Numbered from the stretch's first letter, positions 1-8,301 are shown. The stretch is 11,593 nucleotides of DNA from JBOFCS01 sp051646185 (GCA_051646185.1 JBOFCS010000015.1:1-11593), one strand, 5' to 3'. Numbers and translations: made by a program. The notes: a model not told the origin generated them from the letters alone.

Positions 1-314
1 GGTGGACATTAGAGCGGTTACCAGCGGTTGATCGGGCAATTCTGCGGATTGCCGTGTGGGAGTTATTCCATGCCGATGATGTGCCACCGGTGGTTGTTGT
101 TGATGAGGCAGTGGAATTAGCTAAACAATTATCAACCGATGATTCTCCAGGTTTTATCAATGGGGTATTAGGTCAGGTTGTGCTGGTGGCTCCTCAGGTC
201 CGGGCAGCGGCAACTGCGGTATCTCGGCCAGTGTCAGTTGGGTCTGACTCAGCTGATCCAGGTGTCATTATCCAAGAGCATGAGGCCCCTTCAAATAATT
301 CGCCAACTCAGTAA
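1..314 (+). CDS. nusB: Transcription antitermination factor NusB, C-terminal part (5' end outside window)
   Basis: The reading frame is open from base 3 with no start codon, so the gene enters from the left edge. About 103 residues are present. The segment reading LPAVDRAILRIAVWEL, then VVVVDEAVELAKQ and SPGFINGVLGQV, is the conserved C-terminal half of the all-helical NusB fold. NusB pairs with NusE (ribosomal protein S10) on boxA RNA and promotes antitermination of rRNA transcription. NusB is usually about 140-180 residues, so roughly the first half is missing. After the VNGVL-type motif there is a tail of about 40 residues rich in Ala, Ser, Pro and acidic residues, probably disordered, as is common in actinobacterial NusB. 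It lies just upstream of pyrR, an arrangement common in Actinomycetota. The identification is confident from the motifs; the extent of the tail is seen directly. Confidence 0.93.
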   Translation, partial: WTLERLPAVDRAILRIAVWELFHADDVPPVVVVDEAVELAKQLSTDDSPGFINGVLGQVVLVAPQVRAAATAVSRPVSVGSDSADPGVIIQEHEAPSNNSPTQ

Positions 315-338
315 TAGTGTGGTGGACTTGGTGGCTAG

Positions 339-368
339 TTGTTGTGCTTGCAGCTGCTAGAGTTATCT
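339..368 (+). promoter_or_regulatory. Possible sigma-A-type promoter for the pyr operon
   Basis: A weak pair of boxes lies between nusB and pyrR: TTGTTG at 339-344 and TTATCT at 363-368, 18 nt apart. Transcription would then begin near 375, giving a short leader that begins just before the PyrR-binding loop. Neither box is a strong match and other pairings are possible. The placement is an inference from spacing and from the need for a leader that contains the loop. Confidence 0.22.
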
Positions 369-379
369 CTTGTTCGACA

Positions 380-416
380 TCCTTTAACGATCCGTCCTGT
401 GAGGCGGAGAAGGAGG
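380..416 (+). promoter_or_regulatory. PyrR-binding RNA loop that overlaps the pyrR Shine-Dalgarno (translational operator)
   Basis: The bases GTCCTGTGAGGC (394-405) match the PyrR-binding loop consensus of Bacillus pyr leaders (ARUCCNGNGAGGYU) at every fixed position except the outermost pair, which is C-G here. Stem TCCG (391-394) pairs with CGGA (405-408) around the conserved loop. After an internal bulge (TAACGA, 385-390, opposite G409), TCCTT (380-384) pairs with AAGGA (410-414). That lower stem covers most of the pyrR Shine-Dalgarno AAGGAGG (410-416). In mycobacteria PyrR is known to repress translation by binding such a loop near the pyrR ribosome site. I infer the same here: UMP- or UTP-bound PyrR would stabilise the fold and block ribosome entry. 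I see no terminator hairpin with a U-run in this leader, so attenuation of the Bacillus kind is unlikely. Confidence 0.82.
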
Positions 417-426
417 TCTTGGGCTG

Positions 427-1008
427 GTGACTACCCATGAGACCCTTGGTGCAGGTGATTCAGCTGCGCGGGAGCTACTCTCGGCTGCTGACGTTGGCCG
501 CACCATTGCGCGTATTGCGCATCAAATTATTGAAAAAACTGCTCTTGACTCTGCAGATTCTTCCCCTGTTGTTCTTATCGGAGTACCGACACGCGGTAGT
601 ACCTTAGCTAACCGACTGGCCGCTAACATCACTGAGTTTGCAGGGGTAGAGGTAGCAGTCGGCTCTTTGGATATCACGCTCTATCGTGATGATTTACGAA
701 CCCAACCCCATCGAACTTTAGAGCGTACTTCCGTTCCAGAAGGCGGCATTGATGGAGCTTTAGTGGTGCTGGTTGATGATGTTCTGTTCTCTGGGAGAAC
801 TGTGCGGGCAGCCTTGGATGCACTGAGGGACCTGGGTCGCCCCCGTGCTGTTCAGTTAGCAGTGCTCATTGATCGTGGTCATCGTGAACTGCCTTTGCGG
901 GCGGACTATGTGGGAAAGAATGTGCCAACCGCACGCTCCGAAGATGTTTTGGTGCTTCTCTCTGAACATGATGACCGTGACGGTGTGCTGATCGCCGGAG
1001 GTTCGTGA
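427..1008 (+). CDS. pyrR: PyrR, bifunctional pyrimidine operon regulator / uracil phosphoribosyltransferase
   Basis: This 193-residue protein belongs to the PyrR branch of the type I phosphoribosyltransferases. It binds pyr mRNA when charged with UMP or UTP and also has uracil phosphoribosyltransferase activity (uracil + PRPP to UMP + PPi). The PRPP-binding motif VVLVDDVLFSGRT is at about residues 113-126, with the two acidic residues at 117-118. IPTRG-type VGVPTRGSTLANRL lies near residues 52-65, and DITLYRDDL, RGHRELPLRADYVGKNVPT follow as in mycobacterial PyrR. The start is GTG, 10 nt after the strong Shine-Dalgarno AAGGAGG. That Shine-Dalgarno is part of the PyrR-binding stem, so the protein probably controls its own translation. 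It is first in the operon and overlaps pyrB. The N-terminal 15 or so residues are weakly conserved. Confidence 0.96.
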   Translation: MTTHETLGAGDSAARELLSAADVGRTIARIAHQIIEKTALDSADSSPVVLIGVPTRGSTLANRLAANITEFAGVEVAVGSLDITLYRDDLRTQPHRTLERTSVPEGGIDGALVVLVDDVLFSGRTVRAALDALRDLGRPRAVQLAVLIDRGHRELPLRADYVGKNVPTARSEDVLVLLSEHDDRDGVLIAGGS

Positions 1009-1964
1009 TGAAGCATCTTTTGTCAGTACTGGACTTAACCAAGGAGAGTGCCACCGAACTTCTTGACGAAGCAGATCGCTTTGAACAGGCTTTACTGGGT
1101 CGTGAAGTTCGAAAATTGCCAACCTTGCGCGGGCGTACCATCATGACCGTATTTTTTGAAAATTCAACAAGAACCAGAGTTTCCTTTGAAGTTGCTGGTA
1201 AATGGATGAGTGCTGACGTTATCAATGTCAGCGCTAGTAGTTCTTCAGTGTCTAAGGGGGAATCATTGCGTGACACTGCGCTAACGTTACGTGCTGCTGG
1301 TGCTGATGCTTTGATTATTCGGCACCCTGCCTCTGGTGCAGCGCATCAGATTGCTGGGTGGACTTCCAGCATTGCTCAGGATGGAACGGTAAGTGGCCCA
1401 GCAATTATCAATGCCGGCGATGGCACACACGAGCATCCAACACAAGCATTATTGGATGCCTTAACAATTCGACAAAGACTTGGCGGGATTGCCGGTCGTA
1501 GGATTGTCATCGTTGGCGATATTTTGCACAGTCGAGTTGCCCGATCTAATGCATTTTTATTACATACCCTTGGGGCTGAAGTTGTCCTTGTAGCGCCGCC
1601 AACATTGCTTCCGGTGGGGGTCGCCCACTGGCCAGTGACTATATCGCATGATCTTGATGCTGAACTGGCTGGCGCTGATGTGGTGCTCATGCTCAGAGTT
1701 CAGGCTGAACGAATGAACGGCGGGTTCTTTCCGTCGGCACGTGAGTACTCCGTCACGTATGGGTTATCAGAAAAACGATTGGGTTTGCTCTCGGCCACCG
1801 CGATCGTTATGCATCCAGGTCCAATGCTTCGAGGCATGGAAATTTCTTCAGCAGTGGCAGACTCGCCTAAAACTGCTGTTTTACAGCAGGTTAAAAATGG
1901 GGTGCATATGCGAATGGCGGTCTTATTTAGGTTGCTTGTTGGCTCAGCGGAGGTGCAGGTGTGA
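1008..1964 (+). CDS. pyrB: Aspartate carbamoyltransferase catalytic subunit PyrB
   Basis: PyrB joins carbamoyl phosphate and L-aspartate to form carbamoyl aspartate, the second step of UMP synthesis, in the cytosol. At 318 residues the length is normal. The carbamoyl-phosphate loop STRTR is at residues 53-57, the mobile-loop lysine in SKGES at 83, HPTQ at 143-146, LMLRVQ with its arginine at 230, and HPGP at 269-272. All expected active-site residues appear intact. ATG at 1008 is preferred because GGAGG (997-1001) lies 6 nt before it; a GTG at 1005 would add one residue but leaves only 3 nt. The start overlaps the pyrR stop by one base (TGATG), so translation is probably coupled. No pyrI regulatory subunit is seen, as expected in Actinomycetota, where PyrB may associate with PyrC instead. 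Confidence 0.96.
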   Translation: MKHLLSVLDLTKESATELLDEADRFEQALLGREVRKLPTLRGRTIMTVFFENSTRTRVSFEVAGKWMSADVINVSASSSSVSKGESLRDTALTLRAAGADALIIRHPASGAAHQIAGWTSSIAQDGTVSGPAIINAGDGTHEHPTQALLDALTIRQRLGGIAGRRIVIVGDILHSRVARSNAFLLHTLGAEVVLVAPPTLLPVGVAHWPVTISHDLDAELAGADVVLMLRVQAERMNGGFFPSAREYSVTYGLSEKRLGLLSATAIVMHPGPMLRGMEISSAVADSPKTAVLQQVKNGVHMRMAVLFRLLVGSAEVQV

Positions 1965-3286
1965 GTGAAGTGAGTGCGTACGTAGTCATCCGAGGAGCCA
2001 AACTTTATGGTGAGGGAGACCCTCAAGATGTGTTACTTGGTGAAGGAAAAATTTTAGCTATAAATTCAACAATTTCCGCCCCGGCTGATACCGAAGAAAT
2101 TGAGGCGAGAGGGCATATTCTTTTACCCGGATTTGTTGATATGCATACGCATTTGCGCGAACCCGGGCGTGAAGATACTGAAACTGTTGATTCAGGTTCG
2201 GCAGCGGCGGCGCTTGGTGGGTACACCGCTGTATTCGCGATGGCAAATACAGACCCAGTTGCTGATTCCCACGTGGTTACTGATCATGTGTGGCGGCGAG
2301 GCCAAGAAGTGGGCATTGTTGATGTTCACCCTGTTGGTGCAGTCACCGTTGGGCTGGCGGGAAAACAGCTTTCTGAGATGGCAATGATGGCTAATAGTGT
2401 GGGGCGGGTAAAAGTTTTTTCTGACGACGGGAAATGCGTGTATGACCCTCTGATGATGCGTAGAGCTCTTGAGTATTCAAGTTCTTTGGGTGTTTTGATT
2501 GCTCAGCATGCTGAAGAGCCACGCCTGACTGAAGGCGCTGTTGCTCATGAGGGTCCAACTGCCGCCCGGCTTGGACTTACTGGCTGGCCCAGGGCAGCCG
2601 AAGAATCAATAGTTGCCAGAGATGCACTGCTGGCCCGTGATGCCGGGGCTCGGGTTCATATTTGCCATGCATCTACTGCTGGAACAGTAGAATTACTCAA
2701 ATGGGCTCGTAGTCAAGGAATTTCAATAACGGCTGAAGTGACTCCGCATCATTTATTGCTTGACGATTCCCGGCTTGAAACCTATGACGGAGTTAATAGG
2801 GTAAATCCGCCTTTGCGTGAAGCCAGTGATGTTCAGGCTCTTCGAATTGCACTTTCCGAAGGTATAATCGATTGTGTAGCAACAGATCATGCGCCGCATG
2901 GTGAACATGAGAAGTGCTGCGAATTTTCTGCTGCCAGGCCAGGAATGTTGGGTTTGGAAACAGCGCTGGCTGTGATAGCACAGACAATGGTTGAGCCTGG
3001 ACTGCTTAATTGGCGATCGGTGGCAAGAGTGATGAGTGAACGACCAGCTGAGATTACTGGCTTAGCTGACCAGGGTCGGCCGATTGGTGTCGGTGAACCT
3101 GCCAATCTTGCTGTTATTGATCCGAATCGACCCTGGACTGTACATGGCCCGGATTTAGCAAGTAAATCGCATAACACGCCCTTTGAGTCAATGACTTTCC
3201 AAGCCAGTGTCGTAACCACAGTGCTACGTGGTCGAATTACTGCCCATCAAGGTGTAGTTCGGCCCCGTGAAAGTAAGAGGCTATGA
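1961..3286 (+). CDS. pyrC: Dihydroorotase PyrC (class I)
   Basis: PyrC cyclises carbamoyl aspartate to dihydroorotate, the third step of UMP synthesis. It is a zinc-dependent amidohydrolase of 441 residues, the normal length for the class I enzyme. Metal and active-site residues seen are HTH of MHTHLREPG (His62, His64), the aspartates of FSDDG (155-156), His183 in QHAEE, His236 in CHAST, and Asp309 in ATDHAPH. The Asp in place of a carbamylated lysine is typical of class I bacterial dihydroorotases. NPPLR near residue 284 is the expected substrate-binding segment. The GTG start overlaps the pyrB stop (GTGA) and is preceded by GGAGG (1949-1953) with 7 nt spacing. The enzyme is likely active and translated together with PyrB; a physical PyrB-PyrC complex is known from other bacteria and is only an inference here. 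Confidence 0.96.
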   Translation: MSEVSAYVVIRGAKLYGEGDPQDVLLGEGKILAINSTISAPADTEEIEARGHILLPGFVDMHTHLREPGREDTETVDSGSAAAALGGYTAVFAMANTDPVADSHVVTDHVWRRGQEVGIVDVHPVGAVTVGLAGKQLSEMAMMANSVGRVKVFSDDGKCVYDPLMMRRALEYSSSLGVLIAQHAEEPRLTEGAVAHEGPTAARLGLTGWPRAAEESIVARDALLARDAGARVHICHASTAGTVELLKWARSQGISITAEVTPHHLLLDDSRLETYDGVNRVNPPLREASDVQALRIALSEGIIDCVATDHAPHGEHEKCCEFSAARPGMLGLETALAVIAQTMVEPGLLNWRSVARVMSERPAEITGLADQGRPIGVGEPANLAVIDPNRPWTVHGPDLASKSHNTPFESMTFQASVVTTVLRGRITAHQGVVRPRESKRL

Positions 3287-3789
3287 GCAGTATTGTGTAT
3301 GTCCTCATTGTCTTTGGCTCTTGGGCTGGATTGCTTATTCTCATCTGGCGGGGTTGGCGTAATCGAGAACGTCGACAGCGAGCAGCAATTGGTTTGCTTC
3401 CCACGATCCCCAAAAATCTTGGAATACCGACAGTCAGATCCACAAGCGGACTCTATGTTGGCAGCACAATGGTTCCTAGTTGGCAGGATCGAATAGTTAC
3501 CGCTGGTCTTGGTCATAGAGCCCGTGCGCAGCTTACTGGTTATGAATCCGGGATACTGCTGCGACGAACGGGGGAAGAGCCTATTTGGATGCCATGGAAA
3601 TCTATTGTGGGGGTTCGAACTGAACGTGGTCTTGCTGGGAAAGTTTTGACATCAAACGGACTGTTGGTGATTCGTTGGGTCTTGTCAAGTGGCACCGAAA
3701 TTGATACGGGGTTCCGTGCCGATGACAAAGATATTTATCCCAGTTGGACAAGCATGGCTACACAAAATAGTGCGGTTGATCGTGGTTGA
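3283..3789 (+). CDS. Membrane-anchored PH-like domain protein of the actinobacterial pyr operon, function unknown
   Basis: This 168-residue protein has one clear transmembrane helix at about residues 4-24, followed by the basic run RGWRNRERRQR, which predicts a short outside N-terminus and a cytoplasmic C-terminal part. Residues of about 50-160 form a beta-rich region containing GLYVGSTMVPSWQDRI, GLGHRARAQLT, IWMPWKSIVGVRTERGLAGKV, VIRWVLSSGTEIDTGFR and a final YPSW. The same arrangement is found in the mycobacterial protein that sits between pyrC and carA (Rv1382-like), which is described as PH-like and sometimes labelled a transporter or export protein without proof. It overlaps pyrC by ATGA, so it is translated as part of the operon. 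The Shine-Dalgarno (AGAGG, 3276-3280) is very close to the ATG, fitting coupled translation. One helix is too few for a transporter. A role in anchoring or regulating pyrimidine enzymes at the membrane is conceivable but unproven. Confidence 0.85.
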   Translation: MSSIVYVLIVFGSWAGLLILIWRGWRNRERRQRAAIGLLPTIPKNLGIPTVRSTSGLYVGSTMVPSWQDRIVTAGLGHRARAQLTGYESGILLRRTGEEPIWMPWKSIVGVRTERGLAGKVLTSNGLLVIRWVLSSGTEIDTGFRADDKDIYPSWTSMATQNSAVDRG

Positions 3790-3808
3790 GAAAGTCCGGA
3801 GGAATAGT

Positions 3809-4969
3809 GTGAGTGATAAATTAGCGGTCCTAGTGCTTGAAGATGGGCGAGTATTTACCGGGAGCAGTTTTGGGGCAACTGGCCAAACCCTAGGAGAAGC
3901 AGTTTTTAGTACCGGGATGACCGGGTATCAGGAGACGCTGACAGATCCGAGTTATCATCGTCAAATTGTTGTTGCCACTGCACCTCAGATTGGTAACACC
4001 GGATGGAATAACGAAGATAACGAATCGCAAAATTCAAAAATTTGGGTTGCCGGATACGTGGTTCGGGATCCAGCTCGGCGAGTATCAAGTTGGCGAGCAA
4101 CAGGTTCACTTGATGCTGAGTTAGAGCGCCAGCAAGTGGTGGGTATCGCTGGTATCGACACCAGGGCGTTGGTTCGGCATCTGCGCACGCGTGGATCTAT
4201 GAAGGCAGGAATATTTTCAGGGGGAGCATTGGCTCCCAACGAGGAGTTGCTTGAGCGGGTACAGAGGCAACCTTCAATGTTGGGTGCAGATCTTGCCAGT
4301 GAAGTGTCAACCACTACTGGCTATACTATTGAACCTAGCGGAGGTAAAGCTCGGTTTACAGTCACTGCAATAGATTTGGGTATTAAAACGAATACACCAA
4401 GAATGTTTGCGCAGCGGGGGATACGAGTTCATGTGGTGCCTTCCTCGGTGAGCCTGGCTGAGATTACTGAATTGCGGCCTGATGGGGTTTTTCTCTCGAA
4501 CGGACCAGGGGACCCAGCTACTGCTGACGGTATTGTTGATCTGACTAGGTTGATTTTGGGTGAAAAAATTCCGTTATTCGGTATTTGTTTCGGGAACCAA
4601 ATACTTGGTCGGGCATTAGGTCGGAGTACCTATAAAATGAAATTTGGTCACCGGGGTATCAATATTCCGGTTATTGAACATGCTACCGGGCGAATAGCGA
4701 TAACTGCTCAGAATCATGGTTTTGCGCTCGAAGGGGAGGCGAATGAGGAGTTTGATACTCCCTTTGGGCGAGCGATAATTAGCCATACATGCGCTAATGA
4801 CGGAACTGTCGAAGGTGTCAAACTTCTTGATGGTTCGGCTTTTTCGGTGCAATACCACCCAGAGGCAGCGGCTGGTCCGCACGACGCTGCTTATTTATTT
4901 GATCAATTTGCAAACCTGCTTGCCGAATCTCGTTCTGCGGCTAAGCCTTCTTCGAAATTTGGAGCCTGA
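3809..4969 (+). CDS. carA: Carbamoyl-phosphate synthase small subunit (glutaminase) CarA
   Basis: CarA hydrolyses glutamine and passes ammonia through a tunnel to CarB for carbamoyl phosphate synthesis, which feeds both pyrimidine and arginine pathways. The protein has 386 residues, the usual length. The N-terminal domain shows GMTGYQETLTDPSY and GIDTRALVRHLRTRG. The C-terminal class I glutamine amidotransferase domain has LSNGPGDP, the nucleophile Cys260 in FGICFGNQ, QNHGFA, and His350 and Glu352 in YHPEA, so the catalytic triad is complete. FGICFGNQ in place of the enterobacterial ICLGHQ is usual in Actinomycetota. GTG at 3809 is chosen because GGAGGA (3798-3803) precedes it by 5 nt and because the homologous sequence begins with LAVLVLEDG. 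An upstream in-frame ATG at 3689 would extend the protein by 40 unrelated residues inside the preceding gene. Confidence 0.96.
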   Translation: MSDKLAVLVLEDGRVFTGSSFGATGQTLGEAVFSTGMTGYQETLTDPSYHRQIVVATAPQIGNTGWNNEDNESQNSKIWVAGYVVRDPARRVSSWRATGSLDAELERQQVVGIAGIDTRALVRHLRTRGSMKAGIFSGGALAPNEELLERVQRQPSMLGADLASEVSTTTGYTIEPSGGKARFTVTAIDLGIKTNTPRMFAQRGIRVHVVPSSVSLAEITELRPDGVFLSNGPGDPATADGIVDLTRLILGEKIPLFGICFGNQILGRALGRSTYKMKFGHRGINIPVIEHATGRIAITAQNHGFALEGEANEEFDTPFGRAIISHTCANDGTVEGVKLLDGSAFSVQYHPEAAAGPHDAAYLFDQFANLLAESRSAAKPSSKFGA

Positions 4970-4974
4970 AAACC

Positions 4975-7900
4975 ATGCCAAGGCGTACGGATATTAATCA
5001 TATTTTGGTTATTGGTTCTGGTCCGATTGTCATCGGCCAGGCGTGCGAGTTTGATTACTCAGGTACCCAAGCTTGTCGGGTGCTTCGGTCTGAAGGTATC
5101 CGAGTAAGTCTCATTAACTCCAATCCAGCAACGATCATGACTGATCCAGAGTTTGCCGATTCCACGTATGTTGAACCTATTACAGCAGAATTTATCGAGA
5201 AAGTTTTTGAAGCAGAAGCTGCAGCGGGGCATCCTATTGACGCTGTTTTAGCGACCCTAGGTGGGCAGACTGCACTTAATGCTGCGGTTGCACTGCATGA
5301 ACGTGGCAGTTTAGAAAAATATGGAGTCGAACTTATTGGCGCTGATTTTGACGCTATTCAGCGTGGGGAAGATCGTCAAAAGTTTAAAGATATTGTTGCT
5401 AAAGTTGGCGGAGAATCAGCGCGATCGCGGGTCTGCTTTACCATGCAGGAAGTCCATGCGACGGTTGCTGAATTGGGTTTTCCCGTGGTAGTGCGACCAT
5501 CGTTTACTATGGGTGGTCTGGGTTCGGGGATGGCCTACAACGATGCTGATCTGGACCGAATCGCCGGCGGCGGGCTTGCCGCCTCGCCAACAGCTAATGT
5601 GCTTATTGAAGAGTCAATCTTAGGGTGGAAAGAGTACGAACTTGAGCTGATGCGCGATGGCAAAGACAACGTTGTCATTGTTTGTTCGATTGAGAACGTT
5701 GATCCGGTAGGCGTGCATACTGGAGATTCGGTCACGGTAGCACCAGCAATGACGCTCACCGATCGTGAGTATCAGCAGATGAGGGACCTTTCGATTGATA
5801 TTTTGCGTGAGGTTGGGGTAGCTACCGGTGGCTGCAATATCCAGTTTGCAATGGACCCTCACGATGGTCGGCTTGTAGTTATTGAAATGAATCCTCGAGT
5901 ATCTCGATCTAGTGCTTTAGCTTCTAAAGCAACAGGATTCCCGATCGCAAAGATTGCCGCAAAGTTGGCAATTGGCTATACCCTTGACGAAATTGTTAAT
6001 GACATCACCAAAGAAACCCCGGCTTGTTTTGAACCAACGCTTGATTATGTGGTGGTGAAAGCTCCACGATTTGCTTTTGAGAAGTTTCCAGGAGCTGATG
6101 CCACGTTGACAACAACCATGAAGTCAGTTGGTGAAGCCATGAGTTTGGGTCGAAATTTTACCGAAGCATTAGGTAAAGTTATGCGATCGTTAGAAACGAA
6201 AAAAACTGGTTTCTGGACCCAGATGGAAGATGAATCAGTTGATTTAGCAACTCTTTTAGAGCAACTTCGGATACCCCATGATGGCCGGTTATATGGTATT
6301 GAACAGGCGATGAGCTTGGGCGCTAGTATTGAGCAATTGCATGAGGTTACCGGAATTGACCCGTGGTTCCTGGATCAGATTTTGCAGATCCAGGAACTAG
6401 GGTCAATCATTAGGTCAGCGCCAGAGCTTACCGAAAATCTATTAAGACAAGCCAAGTATCACGGAATTTCGGATCGGCAGTTAGCGGTATTGAGGCCGGA
6501 ATTTGGCAGCGAAGAAGGGGTGCGGGCCCAACGTGAGGCACTTAATATTCATCCGGTCTACAAGACTGTCGATACCTGTGCTGCTGAGTTTGAAGCAAAA
6601 ACTCCTTACCACTACTCCACCTATGAGCTTGATCCCGCTGCTGAATCAGAGGTAGCTCCTCAGTCCGATCGTCCTAAGGTATTAATTCTTGGTTCTGGCC
6701 CAAACCGCATTGGGCAGGGTATTGAATTTGATTATTCCTGTGTGCATGCAGCGCTGACCTTATCTGAGGTGGGTTATGAGACCGTGATGGTAAATTGCAA
6801 TCCGGAAACAGTTTCCACCGATTACGATACAGCTGATCGCCTGTACTTTGAACCACTGACTTTTGAAGATGTTCTTGAGGTTTATCGAGCTGAATCGACA
6901 TCGGGTACGGTAGCAGGAGTTATTGTCCAACTTGGGGGACAGACCCCGCTTGGTTTAGCAAAACGGTTGAAGGCAGCCGGGGTACCTATTGTGGGGACTA
7001 GCCCTGAAGCTATTGACTTGGCTGAAGATCGTGGTGAATTTGGCAAAGTCCTTGTTGCTGCTGGTTTGCCCGCACCTAAATTTGGTACCGCAACCACTTT
7101 TGATGGCGCACGTGAGATCGCTTCAGGTATAGGCTATCCGGTGCTGGTTCGGCCTTCCTACGTACTCGGCGGGCGTGGCATGGAAATTGTTTATGATGAA
7201 CCTTCATTGGCTGATTACATATCTCGGGCAACTGAAATTTCGGACGATCGACCAGTCTTGGTTGACCGGTTTCTTGATGACGCTATCGAAATAGATGTAG
7301 ATGCTCTCTGCGATGGAACCGAGGTGTATATCGGCGGCATCATGGAACATATAGAGGAGGCTGGTATTCACTCTGGCGACTCCGCTTGTGCTTTACCCCC
7401 AACAACTCTGGGTCGTGCAGATCTGGACAATGTGCGTCGGTCGACTGAAGCATTAGCGCACGGTATTGGTGTTAAAGGTCTCTTAAATGTTCAGTATGCG
7501 CTTAAAGATGATGTTCTCTATGTTCTAGAAGCTAATCCGAGAGCCAGTCGTACAGTTCCTTTTGTGTCGAAAGTTACTGCGGTGCAGCTTGCTAAGGCTT
7601 GTGCCCGTGTGATGCTCGGAGAGAGTATCGAGGAGTTACGCTCCGCCGGTGTGCTCCCTAGGGTTGGCGATGGAGGTAGTTCCCCGGCTGGAGCGCCAAT
7701 TGCAGTAAAAGAGGCTGTATTGCCGTTTAATCGTTTTCGGCGAGCAGATGGCACTGGTGTTGATACTTTACTGAGTCCCGAGATGAAATCCACCGGGGAA
7801 GTTATGGGCATCGACTTTGATTTTGGTACGGCTTTTGCCAAGAGTCAGACTGCCGCATATGGATCACTTCCGGTTGTGGGTTCAGTGTTTGTCTCAGTAG

Positions 7901-8301
7901 CAAATAAGGACAAGCGATCTTTGATTTTCCCGGTGAAGCGCTTGACGGATCTTGGATTTTCTATTTTAGCTACCCAAGGTACTGCAGAAGTTTTGCAACG
8001 CAATGGAATTGACTGCCAGGTTGTTTATAAGCAATCTGGCGAAATGCGGCCTGAAGGCGCTGAAACTATTGTGGACCAAATTCTTGCGGGGCAAGTTTCG
8101 ATGGTTATTAATACCCCTTACGGAAATTCTGGTCCGAGGATAGATGGTTATGAAATACGTTCGGCAGCAGTATCAATGAATATTCCGTGTATTACAACCG
8201 TACAAGGAGCATCGGCTGCGGTGCAGGGTATTGAAGCTAGCATTCGTGGCGATATCGGAGTGAGTTCGCTACAGAAACTCCATGCCGCGCTAGGGCGTTA
8301 A
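4975..8301 (+). CDS. carB: Carbamoyl-phosphate synthase large subunit CarB
   Basis: CarB makes carbamoyl phosphate from bicarbonate, two ATP and ammonia delivered by CarA. The 1108 residues show the expected internal duplication. The first half begins with GSGPIVIGQACEFDYSG (residues 14-30) and carries an ATP-grasp domain with RPSFTMGGLGSG and EMNPRVSRSSALASKATG. The second half begins near residue 569 with ILGSGPNRIGQGIEFDYS and has RPSYVLGGRGM and EANPRASRTVPFVSK. An oligomerisation region links them. The C-terminal MGS-like allosteric domain starts near residue 965 and contains ATQGTAEVL and INTPYG, the region where UMP inhibits and ornithine activates in well-studied enzymes. ATG at 4975 lies 5 nt after the carA stop, with GGAG (4961-4964) 10 nt upstream inside carA, so translation is likely coupled to carA. 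No frame disruption or missing motif was seen. Confidence 0.97.
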   Translation: MPRRTDINHILVIGSGPIVIGQACEFDYSGTQACRVLRSEGIRVSLINSNPATIMTDPEFADSTYVEPITAEFIEKVFEAEAAAGHPIDAVLATLGGQTALNAAVALHERGSLEKYGVELIGADFDAIQRGEDRQKFKDIVAKVGGESARSRVCFTMQEVHATVAELGFPVVVRPSFTMGGLGSGMAYNDADLDRIAGGGLAASPTANVLIEESILGWKEYELELMRDGKDNVVIVCSIENVDPVGVHTGDSVTVAPAMTLTDREYQQMRDLSIDILREVGVATGGCNIQFAMDPHDGRLVVIEMNPRVSRSSALASKATGFPIAKIAAKLAIGYTLDEIVNDITKETPACFEPTLDYVVVKAPRFAFEKFPGADATLTTTMKSVGEAMSLGRNFTEALGKVMRSLETKKTGFWTQMEDESVDLATLLEQLRIPHDGRLYGIEQAMSLGASIEQLHEVTGIDPWFLDQILQIQELGSIIRSAPELTENLLRQAKYHGISDRQLAVLRPEFGSEEGVRAQREALNIHPVYKTVDTCAAEFEAKTPYHYSTYELDPAAESEVAPQSDRPKVLILGSGPNRIGQGIEFDYSCVHAALTLSEVGYETVMVNCNPETVSTDYDTADRLYFEPLTFEDVLEVYRAESTSGTVAGVIVQLGGQTPLGLAKRLKAAGVPIVGTSPEAIDLAEDRGEFGKVLVAAGLPAPKFGTATTFDGAREIASGIGYPVLVRPSYVLGGRGMEIVYDEPSLADYISRATEISDDRPVLVDRFLDDAIEIDVDALCDGTEVYIGGIMEHIEEAGIHSGDSACALPPTTLGRADLDNVRRSTEALAHGIGVKGLLNVQYALKDDVLYVLEANPRASRTVPFVSKVTAVQLAKACARVMLGESIEELRSAGVLPRVGDGGSSPAGAPIAVKEAVLPFNRFRRADGTGVDTLLSPEMKSTGEVMGIDFDFGTAFAKSQTAAYGSLPVVGSVFVSVANKDKRSLIFPVKRLTDLGFSILATQGTAEVLQRNGIDCQVVYKQSGEMRPEGAETIVDQILAGQVSMVINTPYGNSGPRIDGYEIRSAAVSMNIPCITTVQGASAAVQGIEASIRGDIGVSSLQKLHAALGR

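Noticed and set aside
866..1276. Long antisense frame across the pyrR-pyrB junction (and other antisense frames over pyrB, pyrC, carA, carB and coaBC)
   Set aside because: They lie opposite well-conserved genes, lack ribosome sites and show no family motifs; they are shadows of the sense coding.
3689..3808. Longer carA start at ATG 3689
   Set aside because: It would add 40 residues that overlap the preceding gene and have no counterpart in CarA, while GTG 3809 has a strong Shine-Dalgarno at the right distance.
4580..4600. CarA nucleophile motif FGICFGNQ as a damaged glutaminase site
   Set aside because: The cysteine, histidine and glutamate are all present, and the Phe/Asn variant is normal for actinobacterial CarA.
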